Shown here piece after piece: positions 50,790 through 59,231 of a stretch of DNA of 64,000 nucleotides (position 1 is the stretch's first letter; each line of letters begins with the position of its first letter). The stretch is from Amycolatopsis nalaikhensis (GTDB lineage Bacteria; Actinomycetota; Actinomycetes; Mycobacteriales; Pseudonocardiaceae). A program made the translations under genes and the position numbers. Location: NCBI RefSeq assembly GCF_030264295.1, contig NZ_CP127173.1, positions 6,765,501-6,829,500 on the forward strand, read 5' to 3'. The notes under the pieces were generated by a model. The model did not search any database, was not told where the DNA came from, and saw nothing but the letters and a program-made list of their open reading frames with translations.

Positions 50790-53027
50790 GTGCGAAGACT
50801 CTTCACCGCCGTCCTCGCCGCCGTGCTGTCGATCGCCGCCGCCGTCGTGCTGGTGGTTTCGGCGCAGCCCGCGTCGGCGGCCACGCTCACCCGCGTGACC
50901 GACTTCGGCAGCAACCCCAGCAACCTCAACATGTACACCTACGTCCCCGACCGGGTGGCCGCCCGTCCGGCGCTGCTGGTCGCGATCCACTACTGCACCG
51001 GTTCGGCGTCGGCGGTGTTCAACGGCTACGCCCGCGATTACGTCACCGCGGCCGACCAGTACGGCTACGTCATCGTGTTCCCGGAAGCCACCCGCAGCGG
51101 GCAGTGCTTCGACGTCTCCTCGCCGCAGGCGCTCACCCGCGGCGGCGGCAGCGACCCGGTCGGCATCCTGTCGATGGTCAACTACGCCAAGCAGCGCTAC
51201 AACGTCGACCCCGCGCGCGTCTTCGTCACCGGGTTCTCCTCCGGCGCGATGATGACGAACGTGCTCGCCGCCGAGTACCCGGACGTCTTCGCCGCCGGTT
51301 CGGCGTTCATGGGCGTGCCGGCGGGCTGCTTCGCCACCACCGACGGGTCGAGCTGGAACAGCCAGTGCGCCAACGGCCAGCTCGTCAAGACGGCGCAGCA
51401 GTGGGGTGACCAGGCCCGGCAGATGAGCGGCGGCCGCAGCGGCCCGTTCCCGCGGATGCAGCTGTGGCACGGCACGGCCGACGACACCCTGCGCTACCCG
51501 AACTTCGGCGAAGAGGTCAAGCAGTGGACCAACCTCCACGGCCTGAGCCAGACGCCGTCGGCTTCGGACCAGCCGCAGTCCGGCTGGACGCGCTCGCGCT
51601 ACGGCGGCACGGGCGCGCAGGCGCCGGTCGAGGGGATCAGCGTCCAGGGCGCCGGGCACTCGCTGCCGCAGAACGGCATGGTGGCGTACGCGATCGCGTT
51701 CCTCGGCTTGAACAGCGGCGGGACGTCGACGACCACGCCCACGACGTCGACGTCCACGCCGCCCGCGGGCTCCACGCTGGGCGACGCGGCGAGCCGGACC
51801 GGGCGCTACTTCGGCACCGCGGTCTCGGCGGGCAAGCTGTCGGACAGCGTCTACACCGGCATCCTCAGCCGTGAGTTCTCCATGATCACGCCCGAGAACG
51901 AGATGAAGCCCGACGCCACCGAGCCGAACCAGAACCAGTTCAGCTACTCCGGCGCCGACCGGATCGTCAACCAGGCGACGAGCCAGGGCGCCCGGCTGCG
52001 CGGGCACACGCTGGCCTGGCACCAGCAGCAGCCCGGCTGGATGCAGGGCATGGAGGGTGCCGCGCTGCGGTCGGCGATGCTCAACCACGTCACCCAGGTC
52101 GCGGGGCACTACCAGGGCAAGATCTACGCCTGGGACGTCGTGAACGAGGCGTTCGCCGACGGCGGTTCCGGCGCCCGCCGCGACTCGAACCTGCAGCGCA
52201 CCGGCGACGACTGGATCGAGGCGGCGTTCCGCGCCGCGCGGGCGGCCGACCCCGGTGCCAAGCTCTGCTACAACGACTACAACACCGACGACTGGAACCA
52301 GGCGAAGACCCAGGCCGTGTACCGGATGGTGCAGGACTTCAAGTCCCGCGGCGTGCCGATCGACTGCGTCGGCTTCCAGTCGCACTTCAACGCCAACAGC
52401 CCGGTGCCCTCGAACTACCGGACCACGCTGCAGAACTTCGCGAACCTCGGCGTGGACGTGCAAATCACCGAGCTGGACATCGAAGGGTCAGGGACCACGC
52501 AGGCGACCAACTACCGCACGGTCACCCAGGCCTGCCTCGCGGTGGCGCGCTGCACCGGCATCACCGTGTGGGGGATCCGGGACACCGACTCGTGGCGGGC
52601 GTCGGGCACGCCGCTGCTGTTCGACGGCAACGGGCAGAAGAAGGCCGCCTACACGGCCGTCCTCGACGCGCTGAACGGCGGGACCACGCCGCCGCCGACC
52701 ACGACCCCGACCACCTCGACCACGCCGCCGCCGACGACCACCACGACCCCGCAGCCGGGCGGCTGCACGGCGGCCTACCTCAAGACGGCTGAGTGGAACG
52801 TCGGCTTCAACGGCCAGATCACGGTGTCGGGCTCGAACACCTGGGTCCTCACGGTGACCTTCCACGCGCCGCAGCAGGTCATCGGCAGCTGGAACTACAC
52901 CGGAACGTGGGACAGCACCGGGTACGTGCTGACCGCGCGGCCCAACGGCAGCGGCAACGTCATCGGCTTCACCGTGCAGCACGGCGGGAACCTGACCGAC
53001 CCCACCGTGACCTGCTCGGCGGGCTAG
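50790..53027 (+). CDS. secreted esterase-GH10 xylanase-CBM2 fusion
   Basis: 745 residues from a GTG with AAGGA upstream. Signal peptide 1-30. Residues 31-310 are a PHB-depolymerase-type (CE1) esterase, with Ser150 in GFSSGAM and His290 in GAGHSLP. A Thr/Pro linker leads to a GH10 barrel (about 326-630) with acid/base Glu453 in DVVNEAF and nucleophile Glu561 in ITELDIE. A second linker leads to a CBM2-type domain (659-742). It should remove acetyl or feruloyl groups and cut xylan in one polypeptide. Its stop shares CTAG with the convergent repair gene. Confidence 0.92.
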   Translation: MRRLFTAVLAAVLSIAAAVVLVVSAQPASAATLTRVTDFGSNPSNLNMYTYVPDRVAARPALLVAIHYCTGSASAVFNGYARDYVTAADQYGYVIVFPEATRSGQCFDVSSPQALTRGGGSDPVGILSMVNYAKQRYNVDPARVFVTGFSSGAMMTNVLAAEYPDVFAAGSAFMGVPAGCFATTDGSSWNSQCANGQLVKTAQQWGDQARQMSGGRSGPFPRMQLWHGTADDTLRYPNFGEEVKQWTNLHGLSQTPSASDQPQSGWTRSRYGGTGAQAPVEGISVQGAGHSLPQNGMVAYAIAFLGLNSGGTSTTTPTTSTSTPPAGSTLGDAASRTGRYFGTAVSAGKLSDSVYTGILSREFSMITPENEMKPDATEPNQNQFSYSGADRIVNQATSQGARLRGHTLAWHQQQPGWMQGMEGAALRSAMLNHVTQVAGHYQGKIYAWDVVNEAFADGGSGARRDSNLQRTGDDWIEAAFRAARAADPGAKLCYNDYNTDDWNQAKTQAVYRMVQDFKSRGVPIDCVGFQSHFNANSPVPSNYRTTLQNFANLGVDVQITELDIEGSGTTQATNYRTVTQACLAVARCTGITVWGIRDTDSWRASGTPLLFDGNGQKKAAYTAVLDALNGGTTPPPTTTPTTSTTPPPTTTTTPQPGGCTAAYLKTAEWNVGFNGQITVSGSNTWVLTVTFHAPQQVIGSWNYTGTWDSTGYVLTARPNGSGNVIGFTVQHGGNLTDPTVTCSAG

Positions 53028-53518
53028 AACAACCGGCCGACCTCGTCCGCGGGCGGTTCTTCCAGGCTGAGGAGGAACCGCTTGCGGGCGAGGCCACCGG
53101 CGTACCCGGTCAGGCCACCGCTCGTGCCGACCACCCGGTGGCAGGGCACGACGATGCTGATCGGGTTCCAGCCGTTGGCGTTCCCGACGGCCTGCGCGGC
53201 ACCCGGGTCGCCCAGTTCGGCGGCCAGCTGCCCGTACGTGCGGGTCTCGCCGTACGGGATCTTCGTCAGCAGCGCCCACACCTGCTTCTCGAACGCCGAG
53301 CCGCGCGGCGCCAGCTCGAGGTCGAACTCGCGCCGCGTGCCCGCGAAGTACTCACCGAGCTGGGCTTTCGCGGCCTCGAAGGCGTCGTCGTCCCGGGGAC
53401 CGAGGTCGGTCAGGCGAGGTGTCCGCAGGTGGCCGTCGAAGTAGAGCCCGGCCAGCGCCTCGCCGTCGCCGACGAGGGTCAGCGGTCCGATCGGTGACGC
53501 GATGACGGCGTGCTTCAT
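53024..53518 (-). CDS. ogt: methylated-DNA-protein cysteine methyltransferase
   Basis: 164 residues. The methyl-acceptor Cys126 is in VVPCHRV, preceded by NANGWNPISI. Helix features PYGETRTYGQLAAELGDPGAAQAVG are standard. It removes O6-methyl from guanine and is consumed in the process. It follows the GH16 gene by 16 bases, so it is either co-transcribed with it or uses a promoter inside that gene, an odd partner for a repair enzyme. Confidence 0.93.
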   Translation of the reverse strand: MKHAVIASPIGPLTLVGDGEALAGLYFDGHLRTPRLTDLGPRDDDAFEAAKAQLGEYFAGTRREFDLELAPRGSAFEKQVWALLTKIPYGETRTYGQLAAELGDPGAAQAVGNANGWNPISIVVPCHRVVGTSGGLTGYAGGLARKRFLLSLEEPPADEVGRLF

Positions 53519-53534
53519 CGCGCCAGCCTACCGG

Positions 53535-54431
53535 TCAGGCGTCGCTGACCTTGACCGAGAGCGAGTCGATGCTCATCTCGGCGCCGGGCGTGATGTCGGC
53601 ACCGGGGGAGGTGCAGCCACAGACCTTGTTCGGGTAGGAGCCGCCGATCGCGACGTCGAAGATGACGAAGAACCCGTGGTCGACCGCGGCCTTCCAGGTC
53701 TCGGCCGAGACCTGGTTCTGCTTCACCGCGAAGGTCTGCGTGCCGTCGAGGGCGAAGCGGAGCTCCTCGGCGGCGGGGTCGCGGCGGTCCACCACGACCG
53801 AGTAGGTGTGGTAGCCGTCCTGGCAGCCGGGGCAGTCCTGCAGGTCGCTCGTTATGCCGTCCGGGTCGTGGCACTCGCCCTGCCATTGTCCACAGTGGAA
53901 CGTGGTGGAGTGCTTGCTCAGCGCGTTGACGTCCTCCATGATGTCGAGCTCGCCGATGCTCGGCCAGTTCGTCGCGCCGACCGGGCGCGCGTCGGCGCCC
54001 ATCGCCCAGAACGCGGGCCAGTAGCCGAGGCCGTGCTCGGGTGAGGGCTGCTTGAGGGTCGCGCTGATTTCGAGTTGCCCGCCTTCAGGGGCGGCGAAGT
54101 CGGTGCGCTGGGTTTCGATCCGGCCGGAGGTCCACGCGCCGTTCGCGTCGCGCAGCGGCTTGATCGCGAGGTGCCCGGCGCCGTCGTGGTAGACGTTGGC
54201 GGTCGAGTCGGTGGCCGTCTCGATCTCGCCGGTGCCCCAGTTCGCCGCGCCGCCCGGGTAGCCGGTTCCCTTGTCGTAGAGCCAGTCCTGGGTGTTCAGG
54301 CCGGTACCGGCCGCGCCGTCGAAGTCGTCCTGGAACACGGTGGTCCACCCGGCTTCGGCGTGCGCCGGGGCGGCGGTCAGGACGATGGGCAGCGTCGCCA
54401 GCACGGCCGTCAGCCGCTGGAGGGTGCGCAT
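53535..54431 (-). CDS. secreted GH16 beta-glucanase
   Basis: 298 residues: a signal peptide (1-25) and a GH16 jelly roll. The catalytic motif GELDIMED is at 160-167, with nucleophile Glu161 and acid/base Glu166. The Cys-rich insertion (HCGQWQGECHDPDG, CPGCQDGYH) suggests two disulphides. It probably cleaves beta-1,3(1,4)-glucan of fungal or plant walls. The ATG at 54431 begins the signal peptide; the longer frame is rejected. Confidence 0.92.
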   Translation of the reverse strand: MRTLQRLTAVLATLPIVLTAAPAHAEAGWTTVFQDDFDGAAGTGLNTQDWLYDKGTGYPGGAANWGTGEIETATDSTANVYHDGAGHLAIKPLRDANGAWTSGRIETQRTDFAAPEGGQLEISATLKQPSPEHGLGYWPAFWAMGADARPVGATNWPSIGELDIMEDVNALSKHSTTFHCGQWQGECHDPDGITSDLQDCPGCQDGYHTYSVVVDRRDPAAEELRFALDGTQTFAVKQNQVSAETWKAAVDHGFFVIFDVAIGGSYPNKVCGCTSPGADITPGAEMSIDSLSVKVSDA

Positions 54432-54495
54432 GGGAGTCTCGCTTCCTGGGGATGAGCCGGTGATGCGGGGTCGTCCACGACCTGCGAGGCCGTCC

Positions 54496-54525
54496 ACTGT
54501 CACGGCCCGTCCGCGGCGGCGTCAA
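54496..54525 (-). promoter_or_regulatory. candidate promoter of the GH16 gene
   Basis: On the minus strand TTGACG (54520-54525) and GACAGT (54496-54501) are 18 bases apart, 65 bases before the start codon. The 332-base region between the GH16 and GH64 genes holds this and the GH64 promoter, but no further gene. Confidence 0.45.
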
Positions 54526-54653
54526 GGGGTGTGCCCGGAAGTACCCGGCACCCGGTACCCGCGGGCAAGACCGGGGGAGTCGCGTTTGGAATTCGCGGCG
54601 GCTGGGCAGCGCGCGGGCCGGGTGAAAGGTGGTCTGGACCTCCTTTCGCAGGG

Positions 54654-54682
54654 TTGTCAGGCCGGGGAAGCGCGGTCATAGT
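54654..54682 (+). promoter_or_regulatory. candidate promoter of the GH64 gene
   Basis: TTGTCA (54654-54659) and CATAGT (54677-54682) are 17 bases apart, about 80 bases before the start codon. Confidence 0.5.
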
Positions 54683-54763
54683 TTGTTTACGTCCACAACG
54701 AACTGCGTCCGTCCCTCGGATGTCCTTTATGGACTCCGCCGTCTCCTCACCGTGGAGGACACC

Positions 54764-55930
54764 TTGATCTCCCGTCGCTCGTTCCTCGGCCTCACGGCGG
54801 CGACGCTCGCCACGGCGCTGCCCCTCGCGCGGTCCGCGTCCGCCGCGACCCCGGACACGTTCGGCCTCAAGCTGGTGAACAACTCCGGCTCCGGCACCGT
54901 GTACGCCTACGTCACCGGCACCACCCCGGACGGGCGGCTGGTGCTGCTGCGCGCCGACGGCACGCCGTACTACCCGGACTCGCCGTCGGCGCCCACGACG
55001 CCGCTGCCGGAGGACTGCGCGATACCGGTGGCGTCCGGCGCGCAGGTGCGGGTGCCCAAGATGGGCGGCGCGCGCGTGTACGTCGTCACGGACGCGAAGC
55101 TGGACTTCTTCCTCGACCCGGGGCCGCACCTGGTCCACCCGAGCTTCCTCAACTTCGCCGACCCGAACTACGGCAAGAACTGGTCGTTCAGCGAGTTCAC
55201 CTTCAACGACACGCAGCTGTTCGCCAACATCAGCTACGTCGACTTCGTGGGCATCCCGATGGGCATGGAGCTGACCACGGCCGGGTCCGGCACGTCGAAG
55301 GTGTCGGGGCTGCCCGCGGGCGCCGTCGACCAGATCGCGTCCGAGCTGTCCGGGCTGGGCGGCGAATGGCCGGGCCTGGTGCAGACCGGGGGAGGCGGCA
55401 ACCTGCGGGTGCTGTCGCCGCACCACCACGCGCAGCAGTTCGGCGGGTACCTCGACGGCTACATCGACCAGGTGTGGCAGAAGTACGAGGGCACCGATCT
55501 CGTGGTCGACTCGCAGAACCCGGGCGTGGGAACGTTCACGGGCCGCGTCACGGGCGGGCAGCTGGTGTTCGGGGCCGAGTCGTTCGCCAAGCCCGCGACG
55601 GCGGACGTGTGGAGCTGCGACAGCGGCCCGTTCGCGCTGGCGCAGGGGGCCAGCGACGCGCGGAAGGCCATCGTCCCGCGCCTGGCGGCGGCGTTGAACC
55701 GCACGACGTTGCTGGACAACCCGAACCAGCCGACGGCGGAGGACCCGGCGAAGTTCTACCAGGGTGACGTCACCAACCACTACGCGCGCATCGTCCACTC
55801 GAAACTCCCGGACAACCGGGGGTACGCGTTCCCGTACGACGACGTCAGCCCGGGCCCGGACTTCAGCGGCGCGGTGTTCGCGGGCGACCCGGACGTGCTC
55901 ACCGTCACAATCGGGGCCACGCACGGCTGA
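54764..55930 (+). CDS. Tat-exported GH64 beta-1,3-glucanase
   Basis: 388 residues from a TTG start, chosen because GGAGG lies five bases upstream and it places the twin-arginine signal SRRSFLGLTAATLATA at the N-terminus; the frame stays open upstream with no signal-like sequence. The mature protein opens FGLKLVNNSGSGTVYAYVTG and holds the GH64/thaumatin-like body (YVDFVGIPMGMEL, FAKPATADVWSCDSGPF). It releases pentasaccharides from beta-1,3-glucan. Pairs with the divergent GH16 gene as a glucan-degrading unit. Confidence 0.9.
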   Translation: MISRRSFLGLTAATLATALPLARSASAATPDTFGLKLVNNSGSGTVYAYVTGTTPDGRLVLLRADGTPYYPDSPSAPTTPLPEDCAIPVASGAQVRVPKMGGARVYVVTDAKLDFFLDPGPHLVHPSFLNFADPNYGKNWSFSEFTFNDTQLFANISYVDFVGIPMGMELTTAGSGTSKVSGLPAGAVDQIASELSGLGGEWPGLVQTGGGGNLRVLSPHHHAQQFGGYLDGYIDQVWQKYEGTDLVVDSQNPGVGTFTGRVTGGQLVFGAESFAKPATADVWSCDSGPFALAQGASDARKAIVPRLAAALNRTTLLDNPNQPTAEDPAKFYQGDVTNHYARIVHSKLPDNRGYAFPYDDVSPGPDFSGAVFAGDPDVLTVTIGATHG

Positions 55931-55972
55931 GGCCGCGCGAAAACTGTCGGTGGTGGCGGCTAGCCTCATCGC

Positions 55973-56185
55973 ATGAACACGGACGACGCGACGGTCCCGG
56001 CGCACCAGCTGACCAAGGGCCAGTGGTTCTGGCACGAGCCGGCGCCGGGGCTGCCCGCGTGGCAGCTGCAGGTGAACTCGGCGGAACTGCTGGAGGATTC
56101 CGTCGAGATCTTCACCACGGACGAGGAGCGGGAGCTGGTTTCGTACCCGCGGAACCGGCTCGTCCGCCTCGCCGGGGCGGCTTGA
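55973..56185 (+). CDS. small hypothetical protein
   Basis: 70 residues starting HQLTKGQWFWHEPAPGLPAWQLQVNSAEL and ending RLVRLAGAA. A compact beta-rich fold is likely; no signal or membrane helix. No family is recognised. No clear ribosome binding site. The 229 bases after it hold no gene I can support. Confidence 0.5.
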   Translation: MNTDDATVPAHQLTKGQWFWHEPAPGLPAWQLQVNSAELLEDSVEIFTTDEERELVSYPRNRLVRLAGAA

Positions 56186-56414
56186 GGGGTGTGAGTTAGG
56201 GCACTGGGGGATGGGGGAGAGAGTGTGATTTCTTGCGGCGTGCGGTGATCGAAAGATTCGCTGGTCTTTGCGCGGTGTGCCGCGTGGCTCAGGTCAGGCC
56301 GCCTCGCTTGCGCCGGTCGTGCGGCCCGGTACCGGCTGGTTTTCGCGCGTCCTGCGCGACCTCCCGCTTGCGGTCCCGCCGACCGCGGCGCTCTGAATCG
56401 GCGCCGTTCCGGGC

Positions 56415-56936
56415 TCAGGCCGGGTTCTTGTCCCGCAGGGCCGCCGGGCGCCAGGTCATGCGGACCGTCGTGCCGCGGCCGCCCGTGGTGATGTCCGACT
56501 GGTCCGTCACCTGGTCGATCAGCAGCAGCCCCCGGCCGCCCGGGGTGCGGATGTCCGGGCGCTTCGGGCGGGTCGCCGGGATTCCGCAGCCCGTGTCCGT
56601 CACGGTCACCGTCACCACGTCGCCCGCGCGCGTCGCCTGGAGGCGGGCCCAGCCGTGGCCGTCCGGGTAGGCGTGGGCCGCCACGTTCGCCAGTGCCTCG
56701 TACGTCGCCAGCGTGATGTCGTGCGTGCTGCCCGGGTCGAGCGGGAACTCGCCCAGCCAGCGGGTCAGCTTGCGGCGCAGGTCGGCCATCTCGTTCGGCA
56801 ACGCCGGCGCCAGCTCTTCGAAGGTCGAGGCGACCACGGCCCCGGGCGCGAAGCGCTGCGGCGACGTGGTCGGGGTTTGGTCGGCGTCGGTGCTCTCACC
56901 CGTGTCGACGCCGGGGTCCGGGGTATGTCGAGACAC
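56415..56936 (-). CDS. RsbW-like anti-sigma/HATPase_c protein with N-terminal extension
   Basis: 173 residues from a GTG. The first 35 are Asp/Thr/Pro-rich and disordered. Then comes the RsbW core: LRRKLTRWLGEFPLDPGS, N-box TYEALANVAAHAYPD, G1 VTDTGCGIP and G2 GGRGLLLIDQVTDQ. The GTTVRMTW ending is standard. No STAS or sigma gene adjoins. Upstream is a GNNT-N16-GGGTAG promoter-like pair, suggesting control by a general-stress sigma factor. Confidence 0.86.
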   Translation of the reverse strand: MSRHTPDPGVDTGESTDADQTPTTSPQRFAPGAVVASTFEELAPALPNEMADLRRKLTRWLGEFPLDPGSTHDITLATYEALANVAAHAYPDGHGWARLQATRAGDVVTVTVTDTGCGIPATRPKRPDIRTPGGRGLLLIDQVTDQSDITTGGRGTTVRMTWRPAALRDKNPA

Positions 56937-56993
56937 GATCCGCTCCCATCGGTCAGCCGCTGTTCCCCCGTTTCGGCGGGCTTCATTGGAGAC

Positions 56994-57019
56994 CTACCCA
57001 CCGCGACGGGGTCTTACCC
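56994..57019 (-). promoter_or_regulatory. SigB/SigF-like promoter of the RsbW-like gene
   Basis: On the minus strand GGGT (57016-57019) and GGGTAG (56994-56999) are 16 bases apart, about 58 bases before the start codon. Confidence 0.4.
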
Positions 57020-57183
57020 GTTGTGCTTTCGGTGATCTCTCGCTACAGTGAAATCGCTCCTCATGGACGCTGGCCCGTTGGCCGCCCGGAGGCAGCTCTC
57101 ACGGATCAGGCCGATCGGCCTCTTTCCCGCATTCCCGGCCGCGCCGTCGTCGCGCAGGCCGTCCACCTCATCAGGAGACACCC

Positions 57184-58250
57184 ATGTCCTTCCACGGAAT
57201 CCTTGACCTGTCAGGAAAAACCCCGTTCGCGCGGACCGCGTACCGGCCGTCGCCCGACGACGTCGCGCTCCCGCTTTCCCTCGTCCGCAAGCACAACCTG
57301 CGCCCGGGCGACGAAATCACCGGCACCACCGGCGAGATCACCAGCGTCAACGGCGCCGACCCGGCCGAACCGCGGCCGGTCTTCGACGAGCCGTCCCGGT
57401 GCACCCGGACCGGCGGCTGCTGCTCGAAACCACCCCGAACCGGCTGCTGCCGCGCGTCATCGACCTCGTCACCCCGATCGGCAAGGGCCAGCGCGCACTC
57501 GTGGTTTCCCCGCCGAAAGCCGGAAAAACCACGGTGCTCAGCGAAATCGGCCACGGCATCGCCGCCAACCACCCGGAATGCCACCTGCTGGTCCTGCTCG
57601 CCGACGAACGTCCCGAAGAGGTCACCGAACTGACCCGGACCGTGCGCGGCGAGGTGATCGCGTCCCCCTTCGACCGCCCGCCCGCCGAACACGCGGCGGT
57701 CGCGGAACTCACCGTCGAGCGCGCGAAACGCCTGGTCGAGCGCGGCGAAGACGTCGTGCTGCTGCTCGACTCCCTCACCCGGCTCGGCCGCGCTTACAAC
57801 CTCTCGGCCCGCCCGTCCGGCCGCACGTTGTCCGGAGGTGTCGACGCCGCGGCGTTGCAGCCGATGAAGCGGATCCTCGGCGCCGCCCGCAACCTCGAAG
57901 GCGGCGGCTCGCTGACGATCATCGCGACGGCCCTGGTGGAGACCGGTTCCCTGGCCGACACGGTGTTCTTCGAAGAGCTGAAGAGCACGGGGAACGCCGA
58001 GCTGAAGCTCGACCGCAAGACGGCCGAGCGCCGCGTGTTCCCGGCCGTCGACCTGGCGGCGTCCGGCACCCGCCGCGAAGAACTCCTGGTCACCCCGGGC
58101 GAACTCGCGGCGATGCGCGAAGTCCGGCGGGCGTTGCCCGGCCCGCACGCCATCGAGCAGCTGCTCGACCAGCTCCGCAAGACCGGTTCCAACGCCGAGT
58201 TCCTGCTTCGCGTGACGGGCGCGAGCGCGGCACTGCCCGCCGCCGCTTGA
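57184..58250 (+). pseudogene. short Rho-like termination factor paralogue, frameshifted
   Basis: The first frame (from 57184, AGGAGA upstream) reads MSFHGILDLSGKTPFARTAY to PVFDE, the N-terminal RNA-binding part. At about 57391 the Rho sequence continues in another frame: HPDRRLLLETTPNRLLPRVIDLVTPIGKGQR, Walker A SPPKAGKTT, LADERPEEVTE, LLLDSLTRLGRAYN, to 58250. Inserting one base after 57391 (GAG CTC GTC) rejoins them into a protein of about 355 residues. Without repair only the second part could be made, from a GTG at 57399. It lacks the long actinobacterial N-terminal insertion, so it is a second, short Rho. Confidence 0.8.
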
Positions 58251-58254
58251 CGGT

Positions 58255-58431
58255 TCACTGATCGCGCCGCTCCCGCAGTTCGCCGATCACCTTCTGCCCG
58301 ACGCCGCGGGCTTCTTCGGCGCTTTCCGGCGGTTCGCCTTCGCCCGGGTCGTAGAGGTTGTCGTCCGGCCGCCCGGGATCCGGGGTGCCGGGCCGCGCGA
58401 TCTCGGGTTGTTCTTCGTTCGGTTGCGACAT
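58255..58431 (-). CDS. small acidic hypothetical protein
   Basis: 58 residues, MSQPNEEQPEIARPGTPDPG onward, ending ARGVGQKVIGELRERRDQ. Rich in Glu, Pro and Asp with a short C-terminal helix. Its reading frame ends four bases after the Rho stop, converging on it. A GGGTAT lies only ten bases upstream of the ATG (58441-58446, minus strand), which would give a nearly leaderless message. Function unknown. Confidence 0.5.
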   Translation of the reverse strand: MSQPNEEQPEIARPGTPDPGRPDDNLYDPGEGEPPESAEEARGVGQKVIGELRERRDQ

Positions 58432-58471
58432 TTCCCGGTGATACCCGGTGGCGCGGCCGCCAATCGCGACG

Positions 58472-58750
58472 TCACCGAGGCGGCTGGTAGGGCGTGGCGC
58501 GCGGGTACGACGGCCGCTCGGGCCCGCGGTTCAGCGTGGCGACGAGAAAACCCAGCCCCACCACGGTGACAACGATCGCCGCCGCCCCGGGAGCCAGTCC
58601 CCACCAGAGCGTCCCGGCGGCCGCCACCAGCCAAGCGGCGACGAGCGTGCGCTTGGCGGTGAGCGGGTAGGGCTTCGGCAGTTCCCGCAGGGCACCGGCA
58701 CCGAGCACGAGCACCCCGGCGAGCGCCACGATCAGCACGGTCAAGTACAC
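58472..58750 (-). CDS. small membrane protein, three helices
   Basis: 92 residues with hydrophobic segments around 2-22, 35-52 and 56-73, joined by the conserved-looking LRELPKPYPLTAKRTLVAAW, and a Pro-rich tail. AGGAGGACATCCC precedes the GTG. A SigB-like promoter lies about 40 bases upstream. Function unknown; perhaps a stress-induced membrane protein. Confidence 0.65.
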   Translation of the reverse strand: MYLTVLIVALAGVLVLGAGALRELPKPYPLTAKRTLVAAWLVAAAGTLWWGLAPGAAAIVVTVVGLGFLVATLNRGPERPSYPRATPYQPPR

Positions 58751-58789
58751 GGGATGTCCTCCTTCGGGGGTCGGGCATCTGGGTACCGG

Positions 58790-58815
58790 TTACCCGCGCC
58801 AGTGCGAGGAAAGCC
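58790..58815 (-). promoter_or_regulatory. SigB/SigF-like promoter of the small membrane protein gene
   Basis: On the minus strand GGCT (58812-58815) and GGGTAA (58790-58795) are 16 bases apart. Confidence 0.4.
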
Positions 58816-58964
58816 GTGTCGCCGAGCACAGAGGGGGAGTTCGGGCGCTCAGCCGCACGCCTGCGGCAAACGTTTGTGCGGCCGCGAAACCGCCCGCGCC
58901 GCCGCGCCAGCCCAGGCAGCAGCGCGCCCAACCGTGTCGGCCGCTCAGCCCCAGCCGCCCAGGG

Positions 58965-59165
58965 TCAGGCGCCTCGGCCGGTGGCCCGCTGCAGCTCGTC
59001 GATCCGCGCGGAGGCCTCAGCCTTCGTCAGCCCCTCCGGTACCGTCTCCCCGGCCTCCTGAGCCAGCGTCTGCAAATACGACCTCTGCGGCCCGGTCATC
59101 GGCTCGTCCCCGGTCGTCCAGTCGCTCGGGTCCTTCTCCGGGTTCGGTTCCACCTGGTCCGTCAC
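58965..59165 (-). CDS. DUF3072 protein, DNA-damage-type promoter
   Basis: 66 residues from a GTG with GGAGGAG two bases upstream. NPEKDPSDWTTGDEPMTGPQRSYLQTLAQEAGE is the DUF3072 signature, followed by a SAP-like helix pair LTKAEASARIDELQRATG. The last part resembles small DNA-binding helices. Upstream lie a LexA box and a PafBC-type promoter, so it is probably induced by DNA damage. No function is known for the family. Confidence 0.85.
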   Translation of the reverse strand: MTDQVEPNPEKDPSDWTTGDEPMTGPQRSYLQTLAQEAGETVPEGLTKAEASARIDELQRATGRGA

Positions 59166-59176
59166 AGCTCCTCCAA

Positions 59177-59192
59177 TCGAACACTTGTTCGC
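59177..59192. promoter_or_regulatory. LexA (SOS) box
   Basis: TCGAAC-ACTT-GTTCGC matches the actinobacterial LexA site TCGAAC-N4-GTTCGA in 11 of 12 defined bases. It lies between the -10 and the ribosome binding site of the DUF3072 gene, where bound LexA would block transcription. Confidence 0.75.
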
Positions 59193-59201
59193 TTGGCTTC
59201 G

Positions 59202-59224
59202 ACTGTAGCGCGCGGGTCCGACAA
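59202..59224 (-). promoter_or_regulatory. PafBC-type (RecA-independent damage) promoter
   Basis: On the minus strand TTGTCGGAC (59216-59224) is followed after exactly eight bases by TACAGT (59202-59207). This fits the mycobacterial RecA-NDp consensus TTGTCRGTG-N8-TAnnnT in 7 of 9 upstream positions and in the -10. Confidence 0.7.
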
Positions 59225-59231
59225 TTGCCGC

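Noticed and set aside
54629..54763. Upstream in-frame extension of the GH64 gene
   Set aside because: It would place 45 non-signal residues before the twin-arginine signal; the TTG at 54764 has a well-spaced GGAGG.
56186..56414. Possible small gene or RNA between the 70-residue gene and the RsbW-like gene
   Set aside because: The only frame is Arg/Ala-rich and antisense in part to the RsbW gene; no promoter or hairpin stands out.
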